This document shows, piece after piece, positions 1 to 9,516 of a stretch of 64,000 nucleotides of DNA. The DNA comes from MSPOR6 sp964652195 (lineage in GTDB: Bacteria; Poribacteria; WGA-4E; WGA-3G): NCBI GenBank assembly GCA_964652195.1, contig CAZZBB010000068.1, positions 62,001-126,000 of the forward strand. The letters are read 5' to 3'. Both the position numbers and the translations under genes were made by a program. The notes beneath the pieces are model-generated. The model was not told the DNA's origin, did no database searches, and was given only the letters and a program-made list of their open reading frames with translations. Within the stretch, counting starts at the first letter, position 1. Each line of letters begins with the position of its first letter.

Positions 1-1
1 T

Positions 2-160
2 ATGGGTTTGAAAGATACTCTATGTATGAGATATATTGAAAATTATCCTGCTGACCCTATTGAGGATTTGACCAGATATTCAATGAATGATAGAATGTGT
101 ACCAATTGGTTGTGTAATTACAGTGGATGTAGTTCGTACTTCATAGGAGAAGAACATTGA
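2..160 (+). CDS. Possible C-terminal end of an upstream gene (partial)
   Basis: The frame from base 2 is open from the window edge to a TGA at 158-160 and encodes about 52 residues ending in FIGEEH. The stop overlaps the TTG start of the next gene (TTGA), as in translationally coupled genes, and the next gene's AGGAG ribosome binding site lies inside it. I do not recognise the sequence. It could be a chance frame, since only 53 codons are visible. Confidence 0.3.
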   Translation: MGLKDTLCMRYIENYPADPIEDLTRYSMNDRMCTNWLCNYSGCSSYFIGEEH

Positions 161-1161
161 AAACTAATGATAAAAAAGCAGATATGCATGTCGGTGTTCA
201 AGGTATTGGAACTTCAAAGAAAGAATTAGAATTTCTGGTGCGGCACGGGGTTACACATATGGATGCATCAGTAAGAGGAAACGATCCAGAAACACTGATG
301 GAACACAAAGCTGAAGCAGAGGCAGCAGGTGTCAGTCTTGAGATGATTCATATCGGATTGCCAAGAAGTATTACTCTTGCACAAGATCCACAACGAGACA
401 AGGATCTTGATGGTGTATGTAAGACTATAGAAAACGCTGCAAAAGCAGGTTTACGAGGATTAAACTATAATTTCTGTATTCTAAATCATCAACGAACCGA
501 GAGTACAAAAGGCCGGGGTGGTTCGAGTTATAGTACATTCGACATATCGAAATACGACAATAAGACTTTGTCCGAGGCTGGTGAAGTAAGCCGTGCGGAA
601 GCATTTGACAGGATAGGTTATTTTCTTGAGAGAGTAATACCTGTTGCTGAAGAAAACAATATCCAAATGGCATGTCATCCTAATGATCCACCTGCACCAA
701 TATTACGGGGTGTTGAAAGATGGAATTATCCGATATTTGACGGATTAAAACGGTATAGTGAGATAGTGGATAGTCCTTACAACGGGTTTAACTTTTGCTG
801 TGGTGTTGTTTCAGAAGGATTAGACGATCCTGGAACAGAATTGTATGAGATCATAGATTATTTTGGTCAACGTAAAAAGCTATTCAATATCCATTTTCGT
901 AATATTAAAGGAGGCTTACATAATTTCCAAGAGGTATGGCCAGATGAGGGAGATGTTGATATGTTTCGGGTTGCAAAAACATTGCGTGATGTAGAATATC
1001 CATACATGTTAATGCCTGACCATGCCCCATCACATCCAGATGATAAATCACCTGAAGGTGTTTCTGGTCGTGTTCGTCAAGCGTGGGCATACCAATTTGG
1101 ATATATTATTGCATTGATTCAAGCAGTTAATTCCATGAATTTATTTTCTTTTTCTCAATAA
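157..1161 (+). CDS. Mannonate dehydratase-like TIM-barrel enzyme (UxuA family)
   Basis: This is probably a D-mannonate dehydratase or close relative, removing water from a sugar acid to give 2-keto-3-deoxygluconate in hexuronate breakdown. It is cytoplasmic. The 334-residue protein shows family landmarks: HPNDPP near residue 174, HFRN near 246 and a PDH motif near 288, positions where UxuA proteins carry metal and substrate ligands. The start is TTG at 157, preceded by AGGAG at 145-149. The classical family is somewhat longer (around 350-400 residues), so exact substrate is uncertain; a sugar-phosphate isomerase-like enzyme of the same fold is the alternative. A palindromic stem lies just downstream. 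Other sugar-acid enzymes in the window are scattered rather than in one operon. Confidence 0.75.
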   Translation: MKTNDKKADMHVGVQGIGTSKKELEFLVRHGVTHMDASVRGNDPETLMEHKAEAEAAGVSLEMIHIGLPRSITLAQDPQRDKDLDGVCKTIENAAKAGLRGLNYNFCILNHQRTESTKGRGGSSYSTFDISKYDNKTLSEAGEVSRAEAFDRIGYFLERVIPVAEENNIQMACHPNDPPAPILRGVERWNYPIFDGLKRYSEIVDSPYNGFNFCCGVVSEGLDDPGTELYEIIDYFGQRKKLFNIHFRNIKGGLHNFQEVWPDEGDVDMFRVAKTLRDVEYPYMLMPDHAPSHPDDKSPEGVSGRVRQAWAYQFGYIIALIQAVNSMNLFSFSQ

Positions 1162-1174
1162 TAAAAAGAATAGA

Positions 1175-1206
1175 CATATGTAAAAAGTATATACTTTTTA
1201 CATGTG
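1175..1206. terminator. AT-rich palindrome after the mannonate dehydratase-like gene
   Basis: Two 16-base arms around a centre at 1190/1191 pair with one mismatch (core ATGTAAAAAGTAT and its complement). It starts 14 bases after the stop codon. There is no T-run after the stem, so termination is plausible but not certain. Confidence 0.45.
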
Positions 1207-1240
1207 CCTTAGAGTTTAGATTAGAATTATAGTGGATTCT

Positions 1241-1300
1241 TCTGTAGGAGCGATCTCCGAATCGTGACCTTTGTATTATCGGGGATCGGAATCCATCTTA
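1241..1300. repeat. Dispersed intergenic repeats, partial copies
   Basis: The left part (TGTAGGAGCGATCTCC) matches one arm of the perfect palindrome at 25280-25325 apart from one base. The right part (ATCGGGGATCGGAATCC) matches the hairpin repeat best preserved at 32061-32098. Here both look degenerate and are fused in tandem. Confidence 0.7.
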
Positions 1301-1507
1301 TAGAATGTAAGAATGATCGGGAATTTGTTTCAAAGTCAATAATACCACAGAAAAGTTGTATAATAGACATAGAGAATTTCTTATGATATTGATTTATGTA
1401 TTATTTCTTTATACCATAGGAGTTTTCTATTTATCAGAGCTTTGCTTATACCAACTCAGGTTAATATATATTCGTTACAATACTTGACACAACTATAGAA
1501 GGTTGGG

Positions 1508-3127
1508 ATGTTAATGATGTTGAAAAAAATAGTTTATTTGTTTGTGTTTTTTGTGCTTATGGTGACTGTACCTTGTGCTGTGTTTGGACACAGCGATACG
1601 CCGAGTTTGTTAGAGGATGTGAACAAAGACGGTGTTGTAAATATTCAAGACTTAGTACTTGTGGCTGCCGCTATTGGACAGACGAGAGATCGCACGGTTT
1701 TACATGACCCTGATGTTAATCGCGATGATGTTATCAATATACTTGATCTTGTTCGGGTTAGCAATCGTTTTGGAGATACAGTACCGGGTGAGCATTCAAC
1801 TTATCACACAATTCAAGAGTATGTTTTTGATAAGAGTTGTGCAAATAGTGCATGCCATGCGGCACCGTCAAATGTTGCTGGATTAAACCTTACCTATACG
1901 TCTTCCTATGAGGAGTTAGTTGGTCAAGCACCAGAGAACCCAGCGGCATTGGCTTCAGGAATGAAACTTGTTGATCCGGGCAATCCTGAAAATAGTTTCT
2001 TATTAACGAAGCTGATCTCCCCCATATCCCCAGAGCATGGGACAAGAATGCCACTTGGGAGTAGTGTTCTTCACGACGGCAAAATAGATGCGATTCGGAA
2101 ATGGATTGCTGCTGGTGCGCCACAGACAGGCAAAGTAGAAGGAATTGGTGATCTTGGTGTGCTTCGAGATCCTGAAGAAACATTTGTTCCACCCCCAGCA
2201 CCCCTACCTGGACAGGGGTATCAGCTACATTTACCACCTTATACAATCGAACCGGGGACCGAACGCGAGGTTTTTTATGCCACACAGATCCGTGATGAAA
2301 ATGGTAATTTGGTAGAAGAGGATATTTTCATCAACAGGTACGAAATTTTCTATCCAACAGGAAGCCATCATTTTATTTTATACCGAATGACCGATGCGGG
2401 TTTAGAAGAAGACATTCTCCAAACCGGTATCACCCCGGGAATAGGAGTTAACCCGAATCATGTTTTCCGTGAACTTAATCCAGACGATCCACAAGCTCTT
2501 GGAAATGTTGGGACACATAGGTATTTCGTTGGAGGAACACAAACAGATGATTTTTCATTTAGATTTCCAGAGGGCGTTGCTCTTCGACTCCCTGGTGATA
2601 CTATATTCGATTTGAATTCTCACTACATTAATTTGTTAGGCAAAGAGACCCTCATAGGTGAGGTATATATTAATCTCTATACGTTACCACCTGAAGAAGT
2701 CAAACATGAAGCAGTTGAAATCTTTATCTCCAACACAAGTATTAATGTTCCTCCAGGACTCACACGTATTGCTAAAATGGACTGGTACATAGAAGATGAA
2801 CTTCAACTCCGAGGAATTGCCCCGGATGCTGTCGTGAATGTAATGACACTGACTTCTCACATGCATCGACATGGTGAATTGTTTGAAATTACTCAGATGT
2901 CAACAAATGAGTTGCTACATAGGAGCATTGCTTATGACGATGCCCCTATCACGTTCTATGATCCTCCACTTGTGCTTGATGCAAGGGATGGTCTTAGTTT
3001 TCAGTGTACCTATAGCAACTATGATCGAGATGTTCCGCTGGAGTTTGGATTTACTTCTGAAGACGAAATGTGTATTATAGTTGGGTATTATTATATTTCA
3101 TTCGAAACGGATTCATCCGATGAATAA
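1508..3127 (+). CDS. Secreted dockerin / CX4CH heme / copper type II monooxygenase-like protein
   Basis: An exported 539-residue protein with three parts. After a signal peptide (about 1-27) come two dockerin-type EF-hand repeats (DVNKDGVVNIQDLV and DVNRDDVINILDLV, about 37-90). Next is a heme-like CANSACH site (CX4CH, about 111-117) in a planctomycete-type cytochrome segment. The C-terminal two thirds resemble the catalytic core of copper type II, ascorbate-dependent monooxygenases. I see counterparts of all six copper ligands of peptidylglycine monooxygenase: HH (about 287-288, GSHHFILY), H (about 372, SHY), HMH (about 451 and 453, SHMHRHG) and M (about 521, DEMC). Substrate is unknown. The start at 1508 has only a weak upstream site; ATGs at 1514 and 1517 are alternatives. 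Its dockerin could dock to the cohesin-like protein encoded next. Confidence 0.75.
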   Translation: MLMMLKKIVYLFVFFVLMVTVPCAVFGHSDTPSLLEDVNKDGVVNIQDLVLVAAAIGQTRDRTVLHDPDVNRDDVINILDLVRVSNRFGDTVPGEHSTYHTIQEYVFDKSCANSACHAAPSNVAGLNLTYTSSYEELVGQAPENPAALASGMKLVDPGNPENSFLLTKLISPISPEHGTRMPLGSSVLHDGKIDAIRKWIAAGAPQTGKVEGIGDLGVLRDPEETFVPPPAPLPGQGYQLHLPPYTIEPGTEREVFYATQIRDENGNLVEEDIFINRYEIFYPTGSHHFILYRMTDAGLEEDILQTGITPGIGVNPNHVFRELNPDDPQALGNVGTHRYFVGGTQTDDFSFRFPEGVALRLPGDTIFDLNSHYINLLGKETLIGEVYINLYTLPPEEVKHEAVEIFISNTSINVPPGLTRIAKMDWYIEDELQLRGIAPDAVVNVMTLTSHMHRHGELFEITQMSTNELLHRSIAYDDAPITFYDPPLVLDARDGLSFQCTYSNYDRDVPLEFGFTSEDEMCIIVGYYYISFETDSSDE

Positions 3128-3170
3128 TTGCCATTCCAACAATTTCAATAGAACAAAGGAGAATTAGAGT

Positions 3171-4601
3171 ATGGGGTTTACCAGTAATGTGTCTTATCAC
3201 AAGGCACTTTTAGTTTTATGCTTAATCTGTTGTTTTACAATGACAGTTTCCGCGGCAAACTATTATCCATCTGAGATCGGAAACACTTGGGTATTTTTGA
3301 GTGCCGACGGCGGTGAGAAACTCACCTATACAATAGAACCACCAAAAAATACCGATGTTGAAGGACTTATCGTGTTAAAGATTACGAGTGAGGGGATTGG
3401 AGCGGATTTAGCACCCAGCACGGACCTATACGACATTACGGTTGAAAATGATGGTGGTCTATTATTACATCATAGTTTGACTGATGAAGGTGTCTTTGGC
3501 ATTGCAGAAGTAACATACGATCCACCAGTCACATTTTTTCCAGCTGAATTACCGCTCGGACAGACATGGCAGATTTTGGCAGAAACCGAACTTCAACTGG
3601 TAGGTGAAGTTAACAGTACGACCACTATTACAGTTGTTGCAATTGAGGATGTCGATACGTCACTCGGTGTGTTTAAGGATTGTGTTAAGTTGGAGATTAA
3701 GCAGAAGGATGTCACAGAGAATATTGTCCTCCGAAAAACTTCCTACCAATGGTTAGCATCTGACATCGGTCCCGTCAAATTTCTAAATGATCAAGATGTC
3801 GTATACGAATTACAGGATTACAACTTATTAGATCCGAAATCGGAAATCCCTTTGATGGAGGTGTCTCTTGAACAGAAACCCACAAAGAACATACAATATA
3901 GAAAAATAGATGTTCAAGTGAATAATGGTAAAGATGTTGCGGGATATGGTGGTTTGTTCGTATTCGATGCAACGGTATTGAAATATATCTCTGCTACACA
4001 AGGAAATTACCTGGAGAGTGGAGGTGTTTTCATCCGTCCGATCCTTGGTGAAGATGATAGTTATACCCTCTTGATTGATATTGGTGATCCGACAGAGGAT
4101 GGTAACCCAGAAAATTTCGGAGAACAAGGGCTTTTACTGTCAGATTACTTTTTTGAAATTCCTGAAGTACCCCCTGAATTCGCGCTTCCGAAGGCGGAAT
4201 ACTGGGGTATCTCAATACTTGGTTCAGCCCCACTTGGTTCGGATACCCTACCCATTGAAACAGATGGTAATGGGACACTTGTATCCCTTACATTTGAAGT
4301 TATTGACACGGCTAAACCCGCACTTTTTGCTTTACCAGAACTGACGCTTTGGGATTCCTTTGATAGACCTCTACCCGTCACAATTAAAAAGATGGTTTTA
4401 AACAACCTAGTTCCACTGGTCGATCAAAGTCTTTCGACGGATGTGAATGGTGATGGTATGGTTAACATCTTAGATTTGGTACGCGTTGCTTCCTATTTCG
4501 GTGAACCTGTATCAGACGAAAATGCAAGTGTAGATGTCAATAATGATGGTGAGATAAACATTTTAGACTTAGTGCGGATTTCCCAGGATTTTGGTAAGTA
4601 A
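3171..4601 (+). CDS. Secreted protein with cohesin-like domain and C-terminal dockerin
   Basis: A 476-residue exported protein with a signal peptide (about 1-29, ending near VSA). Residues about 30-220 form an unrecognised domain. Residues about 225-415 read like a cohesin-type beta-sandwich: an opening strand VQVNNGKDVAGYGGLFVFD, then DATVLKYIS, and a closing GNGTLVSLTFEV strand. The C-terminus carries two dockerin EF-hand repeats (DVNGDGMVNILDLV and DVNNDGEINILDLV). A cohesin-like and a dockerin module on one chain next to another dockerin protein suggests a cell-surface assembly, but no binding can be shown from sequence. AAAGGAG lies upstream of the ATG at 3171. The preceding gene ends 43 bases earlier on the same strand, so the two may be cotranscribed. 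Confidence 0.65.
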   Translation: MGFTSNVSYHKALLVLCLICCFTMTVSAANYYPSEIGNTWVFLSADGGEKLTYTIEPPKNTDVEGLIVLKITSEGIGADLAPSTDLYDITVENDGGLLLHHSLTDEGVFGIAEVTYDPPVTFFPAELPLGQTWQILAETELQLVGEVNSTTTITVVAIEDVDTSLGVFKDCVKLEIKQKDVTENIVLRKTSYQWLASDIGPVKFLNDQDVVYELQDYNLLDPKSEIPLMEVSLEQKPTKNIQYRKIDVQVNNGKDVAGYGGLFVFDATVLKYISATQGNYLESGGVFIRPILGEDDSYTLLIDIGDPTEDGNPENFGEQGLLLSDYFFEIPEVPPEFALPKAEYWGISILGSAPLGSDTLPIETDGNGTLVSLTFEVIDTAKPALFALPELTLWDSFDRPLPVTIKKMVLNNLVPLVDQSLSTDVNGDGMVNILDLVRVASYFGEPVSDENASVDVNNDGEINILDLVRISQDFGK

Positions 4602-4620
4602 ACAAAAGCATAAAAATTAA

Positions 4621-4654
4621 GATTTGGGATCGAAATCCAATCCTACAGAGGAGA
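4621..4654. repeat. Copy of the GGATCGGAATCC..TCCTACAG intergenic repeat
   Basis: GATTTGGGATCGAAATCC followed by AATCCTACAGAGGA is a diverged copy of the dispersed repeat best preserved at 32061-32098. It lies between the stop of the cohesin-like gene and the shared terminator. Confidence 0.7.
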
Positions 4655-4672
4655 GGATCGGTCAAAAAATAG

Positions 4673-4722
4673 AAAGCGTTATACCGGTAAAACAGTTACC
4701 AATATAACGCTTTTTCTTTTTA
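4673..4722. terminator. Bidirectional Rho-independent terminator
   Basis: The arms AAAGCGTTATA (4673-4683) and TATAACGCTTT (4703-4713) pair perfectly, followed by a T-rich run. It separates the convergent cohesin-like gene and TonB-dependent receptor gene. Confidence 0.85.
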
Positions 4723-4732
4723 GTTATTCATT

Positions 4733-7522
4733 TTAGAATCTATAGGATAGTTTCGCGTAGTAAAGTCCACCGTTGAAACCGAATGGAGCAGCTCTTCTGG
4801 AATATGTAAAGACTCCTGGTGAGTCTACTAAAACTTCACCATTTCCATCTACAAGTTTTCCACCGCGGGATTGTCCAATTTCGTTTTCATCAGGAACTTG
4901 ATCTAACAAGTTGTTTGCACCGATGGTGAGGGAGACACCTTCATTCAGACGGTAATTACCTTGAATGTCTGTTAGCCATTTTCCACCATAAATTTGGCGT
5001 GCAGGATCATCACCACTGCCTTCCTGAACAGTATATTCACCGAAGTAGCGTAAGGCACCACCCAATGTGATTTCACCAACTATATAGTCAGCACTGATAT
5101 TGATACGAGTATTGGGTTGCCATTCTTCTATCATGGAACGTTCTTGTGAGGGGAAGAGTGTGTCCTCTAACCCAATAAGGATTTCAGGCGCTTCGACATC
5201 ACCTATTACGGTAGTATCTGCAAGTGTGAAGGCAACTTTTAGATTCAGAAGTGATTCATTCTCAAATGCATAGAGATAACCCGCAGCTACATCTACACCT
5301 TGTGTACGAGTTTGAGCTACATTCGTGAAGACTTGGGCACTATTGGCACCGGCTTCTGCTAAACCTGGAACCTTATCAGCACTGAAACTTCCACTCAACA
5401 CTATACGGTCATCAATTTGGATAAGAAATCCGTCAACTGTCAACCACAGTCTATCAACGGGTTTTAAAATGACACCCCCAGAGACATTAAATGCTGTTTC
5501 CTCTTTCAATTCAGGAATACCCAATGCGCGGGCTGCCTCACTATCATTTCTGAATGTACCTACCTCAAGTGGTATTAATTCCTCTGTGTCACCATTACCA
5601 TTTATATCATCTGTATCAATCTTAAACTGTGTACTGATGTTGTTAAAATAGAGTTGCTGGAGTGATGGAGCTCGGAAACCAGTACTTCCTGCAGCACGTA
5701 TAGCAATTTGCTTACTTAGGTCATATCGTGTGGTAGCTTTTCCAGTAATAGTGGATCCAAAATCACTGTACTGTTCACCCCGAATGGCTGCCCCGACGAG
5801 TAGTCCACTCCCAGGTTGACCACTCAGGTATGATTCAAAATCAGCATAAGCAGCGATATTTGTACGATTCTCATCCGTTTCTTGGTTAGGTCTGAATCCG
5901 GGAAAGACCTGTATTCCAGATGCAGCACCATCAGGACCGAGACCAGCATTAATCCATGAAGCAGGTTCACCAGCATTGATACCATATCCTTCACGACGAA
6001 ATTCCAAACCACCAGCCAAATTAACTAAAGATGACTGATATTCCAACGGATATGAGACATCCAAATTAAATGCTGTTTGTGAGAGTTCAAATCCACCGGC
6101 ATCAGCTGAAGTAGGACTTCCGATTCCGTATGATGCATTAAGTGAGTTAGAAATGAAGAAGTCGAATATATTTTGTCCATGATTCACACTGACATCAACA
6201 TTCAAGTCAGTAGATTCATGTGTCCAGTCCATACCTAATGCTAATGAAACATCTTCAATACCAGTATTGATTTCAGGTAAGAATCCATCTGGATATATCT
6301 CAGTAATTGTTCTTTCTGCTTGGTTGGCTCTACGATAAAAACCGGCACTATTATTCTGGCGTGTTGAATAACCACCAAATGAATAGAGTTCAATACCAGA
6401 TGCGAGTGGTAAGCCTAAGTTGTAAAAACCAACCTTTTGTGATGAATCAGCATCCCCGATACGGAAGTTCTGTCTATCAAAAGTATATTCTCTTGAATCA
6501 TACCAGACAGGTTTTTCTGTAACAGTGCCATCATCATTTTCTATTTCAAGTATGCTGTCTGCTGGTCTACCGGGATCTTCTTCTACCCAATCATATTGCC
6601 GTGTACCTGAGAGTCCAGCACGGTTTGTGCGGTATCTATCACGCCATTCGGCAGTAAGGTTAATATAACCCGATACTCCAACTCTCATACCGTAATTTGC
6701 GTTCCCAATCCATGTATCTCCATCACCTTCGTAGGTTTGTCCCCAATATAGGTTTGCATCACCCGTATCAACATCATCTTTCAATACAATATTAATGACA
6801 CCGGCAATAGCATCTGAGCCGTATTGTGCAGCAGCCCCATCCCGAAGAACTTCAATTCTCTTGATCGCTGATGATGGAATAGCATTGAAATCGGTTCCAG
6901 ATGTTCCGCGTCCTACAGAGGTGTTGATGTGAAGTAACGCGCTTTTGTGGCGACGTTTTCCGTTAATAAGAACTAATGTTTGATCTGGACCTAAACCCCG
7001 GAGGGTTGCAGGACGTAAAGCATCTGTTCCATCACTAATAGATGAACTGGAAAAGTTGAATGATGGAATCAACATTTGAAGAATCCTGCCAGTTTCAGAT
7101 TGTCCTGTCAAACTTAGTTGTTCTCTTTCTACCACTTCAATTGGGACAGGTGCTTGTAATGCTCTTCTACCAATACTTCTTGTACCGACTACAACAATAG
7201 ATTCCATCGTCTGTATTGGGGCAAGTGCAACCATAAGTTCTGTTTGGCCAGATGTGGTATTCACTCGTTTACCAGCATAACCGATTGCAGTAATCTGAAC
7301 TGAATCAACCCCTGACACATCACTAAACTCTACTGTTCCATCGTTATCCGTTGTTTTCTCTTCTCCACCAATCATTACCTTAGCTGATGAGATTGCATTC
7401 CCATCTTGATCTTTTATGATTACTTTTAGTGTCTCTGCATTTGCTGTTATAGGTAATATTACAAAAATTGCAAAAACAAGTATTGCAAGACTAAAATACC
7501 TATAATTATCTGAAATCAACAT
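4733..7522 (-). CDS. TonB-dependent outer membrane receptor
   Basis: This 929-residue protein imports an unknown substrate across the outer membrane using TonB energy. After a signal peptide it has a carboxypeptidase-regulatory-like domain (about 30-105), a plug domain (about 110-250, with TLRGLGPDQTLVLINGKRR and the motif IERIEVLRDG-like IKRIEVLRDGAAAQYGSDA), and a long 22-strand-type barrel region ending in aromatic YRF. I chose the ATG at 7522 because TAAGGAG lies just upstream; a longer in-frame start at 7546 would overlap that site. The N-terminal regulatory domain is typical of Bacteroidetes-style receptors. No SusD-like partner is adjacent, so carbohydrate uptake is not supported; the substrate cannot be told. 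Confidence 0.92.
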   Translation of the reverse strand: MLISDNYRYFSLAILVFAIFVILPITANAETLKVIIKDQDGNAISSAKVMIGGEEKTTDNDGTVEFSDVSGVDSVQITAIGYAGKRVNTTSGQTELMVALAPIQTMESIVVVGTRSIGRRALQAPVPIEVVEREQLSLTGQSETGRILQMLIPSFNFSSSSISDGTDALRPATLRGLGPDQTLVLINGKRRHKSALLHINTSVGRGTSGTDFNAIPSSAIKRIEVLRDGAAAQYGSDAIAGVINIVLKDDVDTGDANLYWGQTYEGDGDTWIGNANYGMRVGVSGYINLTAEWRDRYRTNRAGLSGTRQYDWVEEDPGRPADSILEIENDDGTVTEKPVWYDSREYTFDRQNFRIGDADSSQKVGFYNLGLPLASGIELYSFGGYSTRQNNSAGFYRRANQAERTITEIYPDGFLPEINTGIEDVSLALGMDWTHESTDLNVDVSVNHGQNIFDFFISNSLNASYGIGSPTSADAGGFELSQTAFNLDVSYPLEYQSSLVNLAGGLEFRREGYGINAGEPASWINAGLGPDGAASGIQVFPGFRPNQETDENRTNIAAYADFESYLSGQPGSGLLVGAAIRGEQYSDFGSTITGKATTRYDLSKQIAIRAAGSTGFRAPSLQQLYFNNISTQFKIDTDDINGNGDTEELIPLEVGTFRNDSEAARALGIPELKEETAFNVSGGVILKPVDRLWLTVDGFLIQIDDRIVLSGSFSADKVPGLAEAGANSAQVFTNVAQTRTQGVDVAAGYLYAFENESLLNLKVAFTLADTTVIGDVEAPEILIGLEDTLFPSQERSMIEEWQPNTRINISADYIVGEITLGGALRYFGEYTVQEGSGDDPARQIYGGKWLTDIQGNYRLNEGVSLTIGANNLLDQVPDENEIGQSRGGKLVDGNGEVLVDSPGVFTYSRRAAPFGFNGGLYYAKLSYRF

Positions 7523-7853
7523 ATATCTCTCCTTAGGACTTCTCAATCTGTTTGTAAGTAATAGTTTACATAACTCATTATTCGGTACATCTTTATAGAT
7601 AGAGTCACATCTTAAGAACAGATTATCAAATAAGATGTACTGTTACTAAGGATATTATGACTTATTCTAATTGAGAATGCAAATCTAAATTTAACTGCCT
7701 GTAGAATTAACGTTTGAATCGAATGAGATATAATGTGGTTTTATGCACATTAATCTATCTAAAAACTATGTGTTTATGATAAACTAAAATAGGTCTTATC
7801 CTTAGTCAAGTATGAACAGCAATTGAATCTAATTCGTGTGTGTAGGTTAGATT
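7523..7853. other. Divergent intergenic region
   Basis: This AT-rich spacer lies between the divergently transcribed receptor and acyl-CoA ligase genes and must hold both promoters. I see no confident -35/-10 pair and no repeat. Confidence 0.5.
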
Positions 7854-9470
7854 ATGAATGGTACAATGATGAATTATCCGATGACACTTGATCAGATCTT
7901 GGATCATTCATACAAAATTCATGGAGATAAACAGGTCTACACCCAACTTCATGATGGAGAAATCCATAGATATAGTTATACGGATCTTTATGATCGTGTT
8001 AATTCGTTAACACATTCATTAAGTGAATTTGGTCTTCAACAGGGAGATAGGATTGCTACATACGCTTTTAATTCATACCAACATCTTGAGTTATATTATG
8101 CTATACCGTTGGTTGGTGGTATCATACATCCATTAAATATACGATTTTCACCACTACAACTTGCAACAATTGTAAATGAAGCTGAAGATAGGCTCATCTT
8201 TATTGATAGTGATTTGTTGGATGGATATTCTAAGTTTGAACAAGAAATTTGTCCTATCACTTCGGTAATAATCAATACATATACAGAATGTAGACACTAT
8301 AAAGATAGGTACGAATTAGAATATGAAAGTCTAATGGCAAATAATTGTAAGGTAAGAATGGATATCCAAGACGAAAACTGGGGGATGGCATTATGTTACA
8401 CAAGTGGTACGTCTGGTCATCCTCGTGGTGTTATTTATACACATAGATCCATGTTTCTCCATACTTTAGCAGCGAATCAAGCAGATGGATTTGGTATTAC
8501 AGAGAATGATGTTGTCATGCCTGTTGTGCCAATGTTCCACGCATTAGGATGGGGCATCCCTTATGCAGCAATGTTTGCTGGTGCAGACATTGTTCTCCCC
8601 GGCAAGAACATAGAAAATATCATAGATTTGATATCCAAAACAGGAGTAACTATTGCTGCTGGAGTTCCTACAGTCTGGACAAGATTACTACCTGAATTCC
8701 TCAAAAAAAGAGATAAGATTTCCTCATTGAGAAGAATAATTGTTGGGGGTGAAGTCATTGCCCCAAAACATATTGAAAAGTTTGAGAAAGATTTAGGTAT
8801 CGAAATCCGTCATGCATGGGGTATGACAGAAATGTCACCCACGGGAACTATCTGCAACCTGAATCGTTCCCACCAATCCTTGTCAGATAATGAACAATGG
8901 ACAATTAAATCGTTGCAGGGTCGTCCTATTCCTGGGGTACAGATTCGGATTGTTGATGAAAAGAATATAGAACTTCCGTGGGATGGTGCTTCAATCGGTG
9001 AAGTTCAAGTAAGAAGCCATTGGACTGCACATGCGTATTACAAAAATGGTAAACCTAATGATGATTTAACACATGATGAATGGTTACGTACTGGAGATTT
9101 GGCAACGATTAATGCTGATGGTTATATGAACATTGTTGATCGGACAAAATCAATTATACGGAGTGGAGGAGAATCGATCTCATCAGTAGCATTAGAGAAA
9201 TCCATAATCTCACATCCATCTGTCACGGATGCTTCTGTTGTAGGTATAGCTGATGACACTTGGGGGGAACGTCCAATTGCTATCCTTGTGTTAAATGAAC
9301 CAGTTGATGAGATTTCACTTCTAATGAATGATTATCTTTCTGAAGAATTTCCGAAATTCTGGATACCAGATAGATTCTTAGTTGTTGAAGAGATACCCAA
9401 AAGTGGTGTTGGAAAAACAGATAAGCAGGCAATACGACAGATTTTAACGAATATGGATAAAGATTCTTGA
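7854..9470 (+). CDS. AMP-forming acyl-CoA synthetase / ligase
   Basis: A 538-residue enzyme of the ANL superfamily that activates a carboxylic acid, probably a fatty acid, through an acyl-adenylate to its CoA thioester. The order of motifs is complete: the phosphate-binding loop YTSGTSGHPRGVIYTH (about 182-197), GMTEMSPTG (about 322), RTGDLATINADGYMNIVDR (about 418-436), SGGESISS (about 440) and the C-terminal PKSGVGKTDK with the catalytic lysine (about 522-530). The length fits medium/long-chain ligases. It opens a same-strand run with two dehydrogenases and a PhyH oxygenase, consistent with use of an acyl or alcohol substrate. The start ATG at 7854 has only a weak site; the ATG at 7866 is possible. 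Confidence 0.9.
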   Translation: MNGTMMNYPMTLDQILDHSYKIHGDKQVYTQLHDGEIHRYSYTDLYDRVNSLTHSLSEFGLQQGDRIATYAFNSYQHLELYYAIPLVGGIIHPLNIRFSPLQLATIVNEAEDRLIFIDSDLLDGYSKFEQEICPITSVIINTYTECRHYKDRYELEYESLMANNCKVRMDIQDENWGMALCYTSGTSGHPRGVIYTHRSMFLHTLAANQADGFGITENDVVMPVVPMFHALGWGIPYAAMFAGADIVLPGKNIENIIDLISKTGVTIAAGVPTVWTRLLPEFLKKRDKISSLRRIIVGGEVIAPKHIEKFEKDLGIEIRHAWGMTEMSPTGTICNLNRSHQSLSDNEQWTIKSLQGRPIPGVQIRIVDEKNIELPWDGASIGEVQVRSHWTAHAYYKNGKPNDDLTHDEWLRTGDLATINADGYMNIVDRTKSIIRSGGESISSVALEKSIISHPSVTDASVVGIADDTWGERPIAILVLNEPVDEISLLMNDYLSEEFPKFWIPDRFLVVEEIPKSGVGKTDKQAIRQILTNMDKDS

Positions 9471-9516
9471 TAATTATGGTTTTGAGACAATAATTATATA
9501 CTGTAAGGAGTTTTCT

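Larger units (their letters stand above)
1162..1507. other. Intergenic region with repeat fragments
   Basis: No gene is seen. It holds the palindrome at 1175-1206, a fragment of the TGTAGGAGCGA repeat at about 1241-1262, and a fragment of the GGGGATCGGAATCC repeat at about 1276-1300. A TTGACA at 1484-1489 is too close to the next start codon, without a matching -10, to call a promoter. Confidence 0.6.

Noticed and set aside
1484..1510. TTGACA at 1484 as a promoter for the monooxygenase gene
   Set aside because: No -10 box at the right distance, and it lies within about 20 bases of the start codon.
7523..7546. Longer TonB receptor start at 7546
   Set aside because: It would place the strong TAAGGAG site inside the coding region; the ATG at 7522 follows that site at normal distance and begins the signal peptide.
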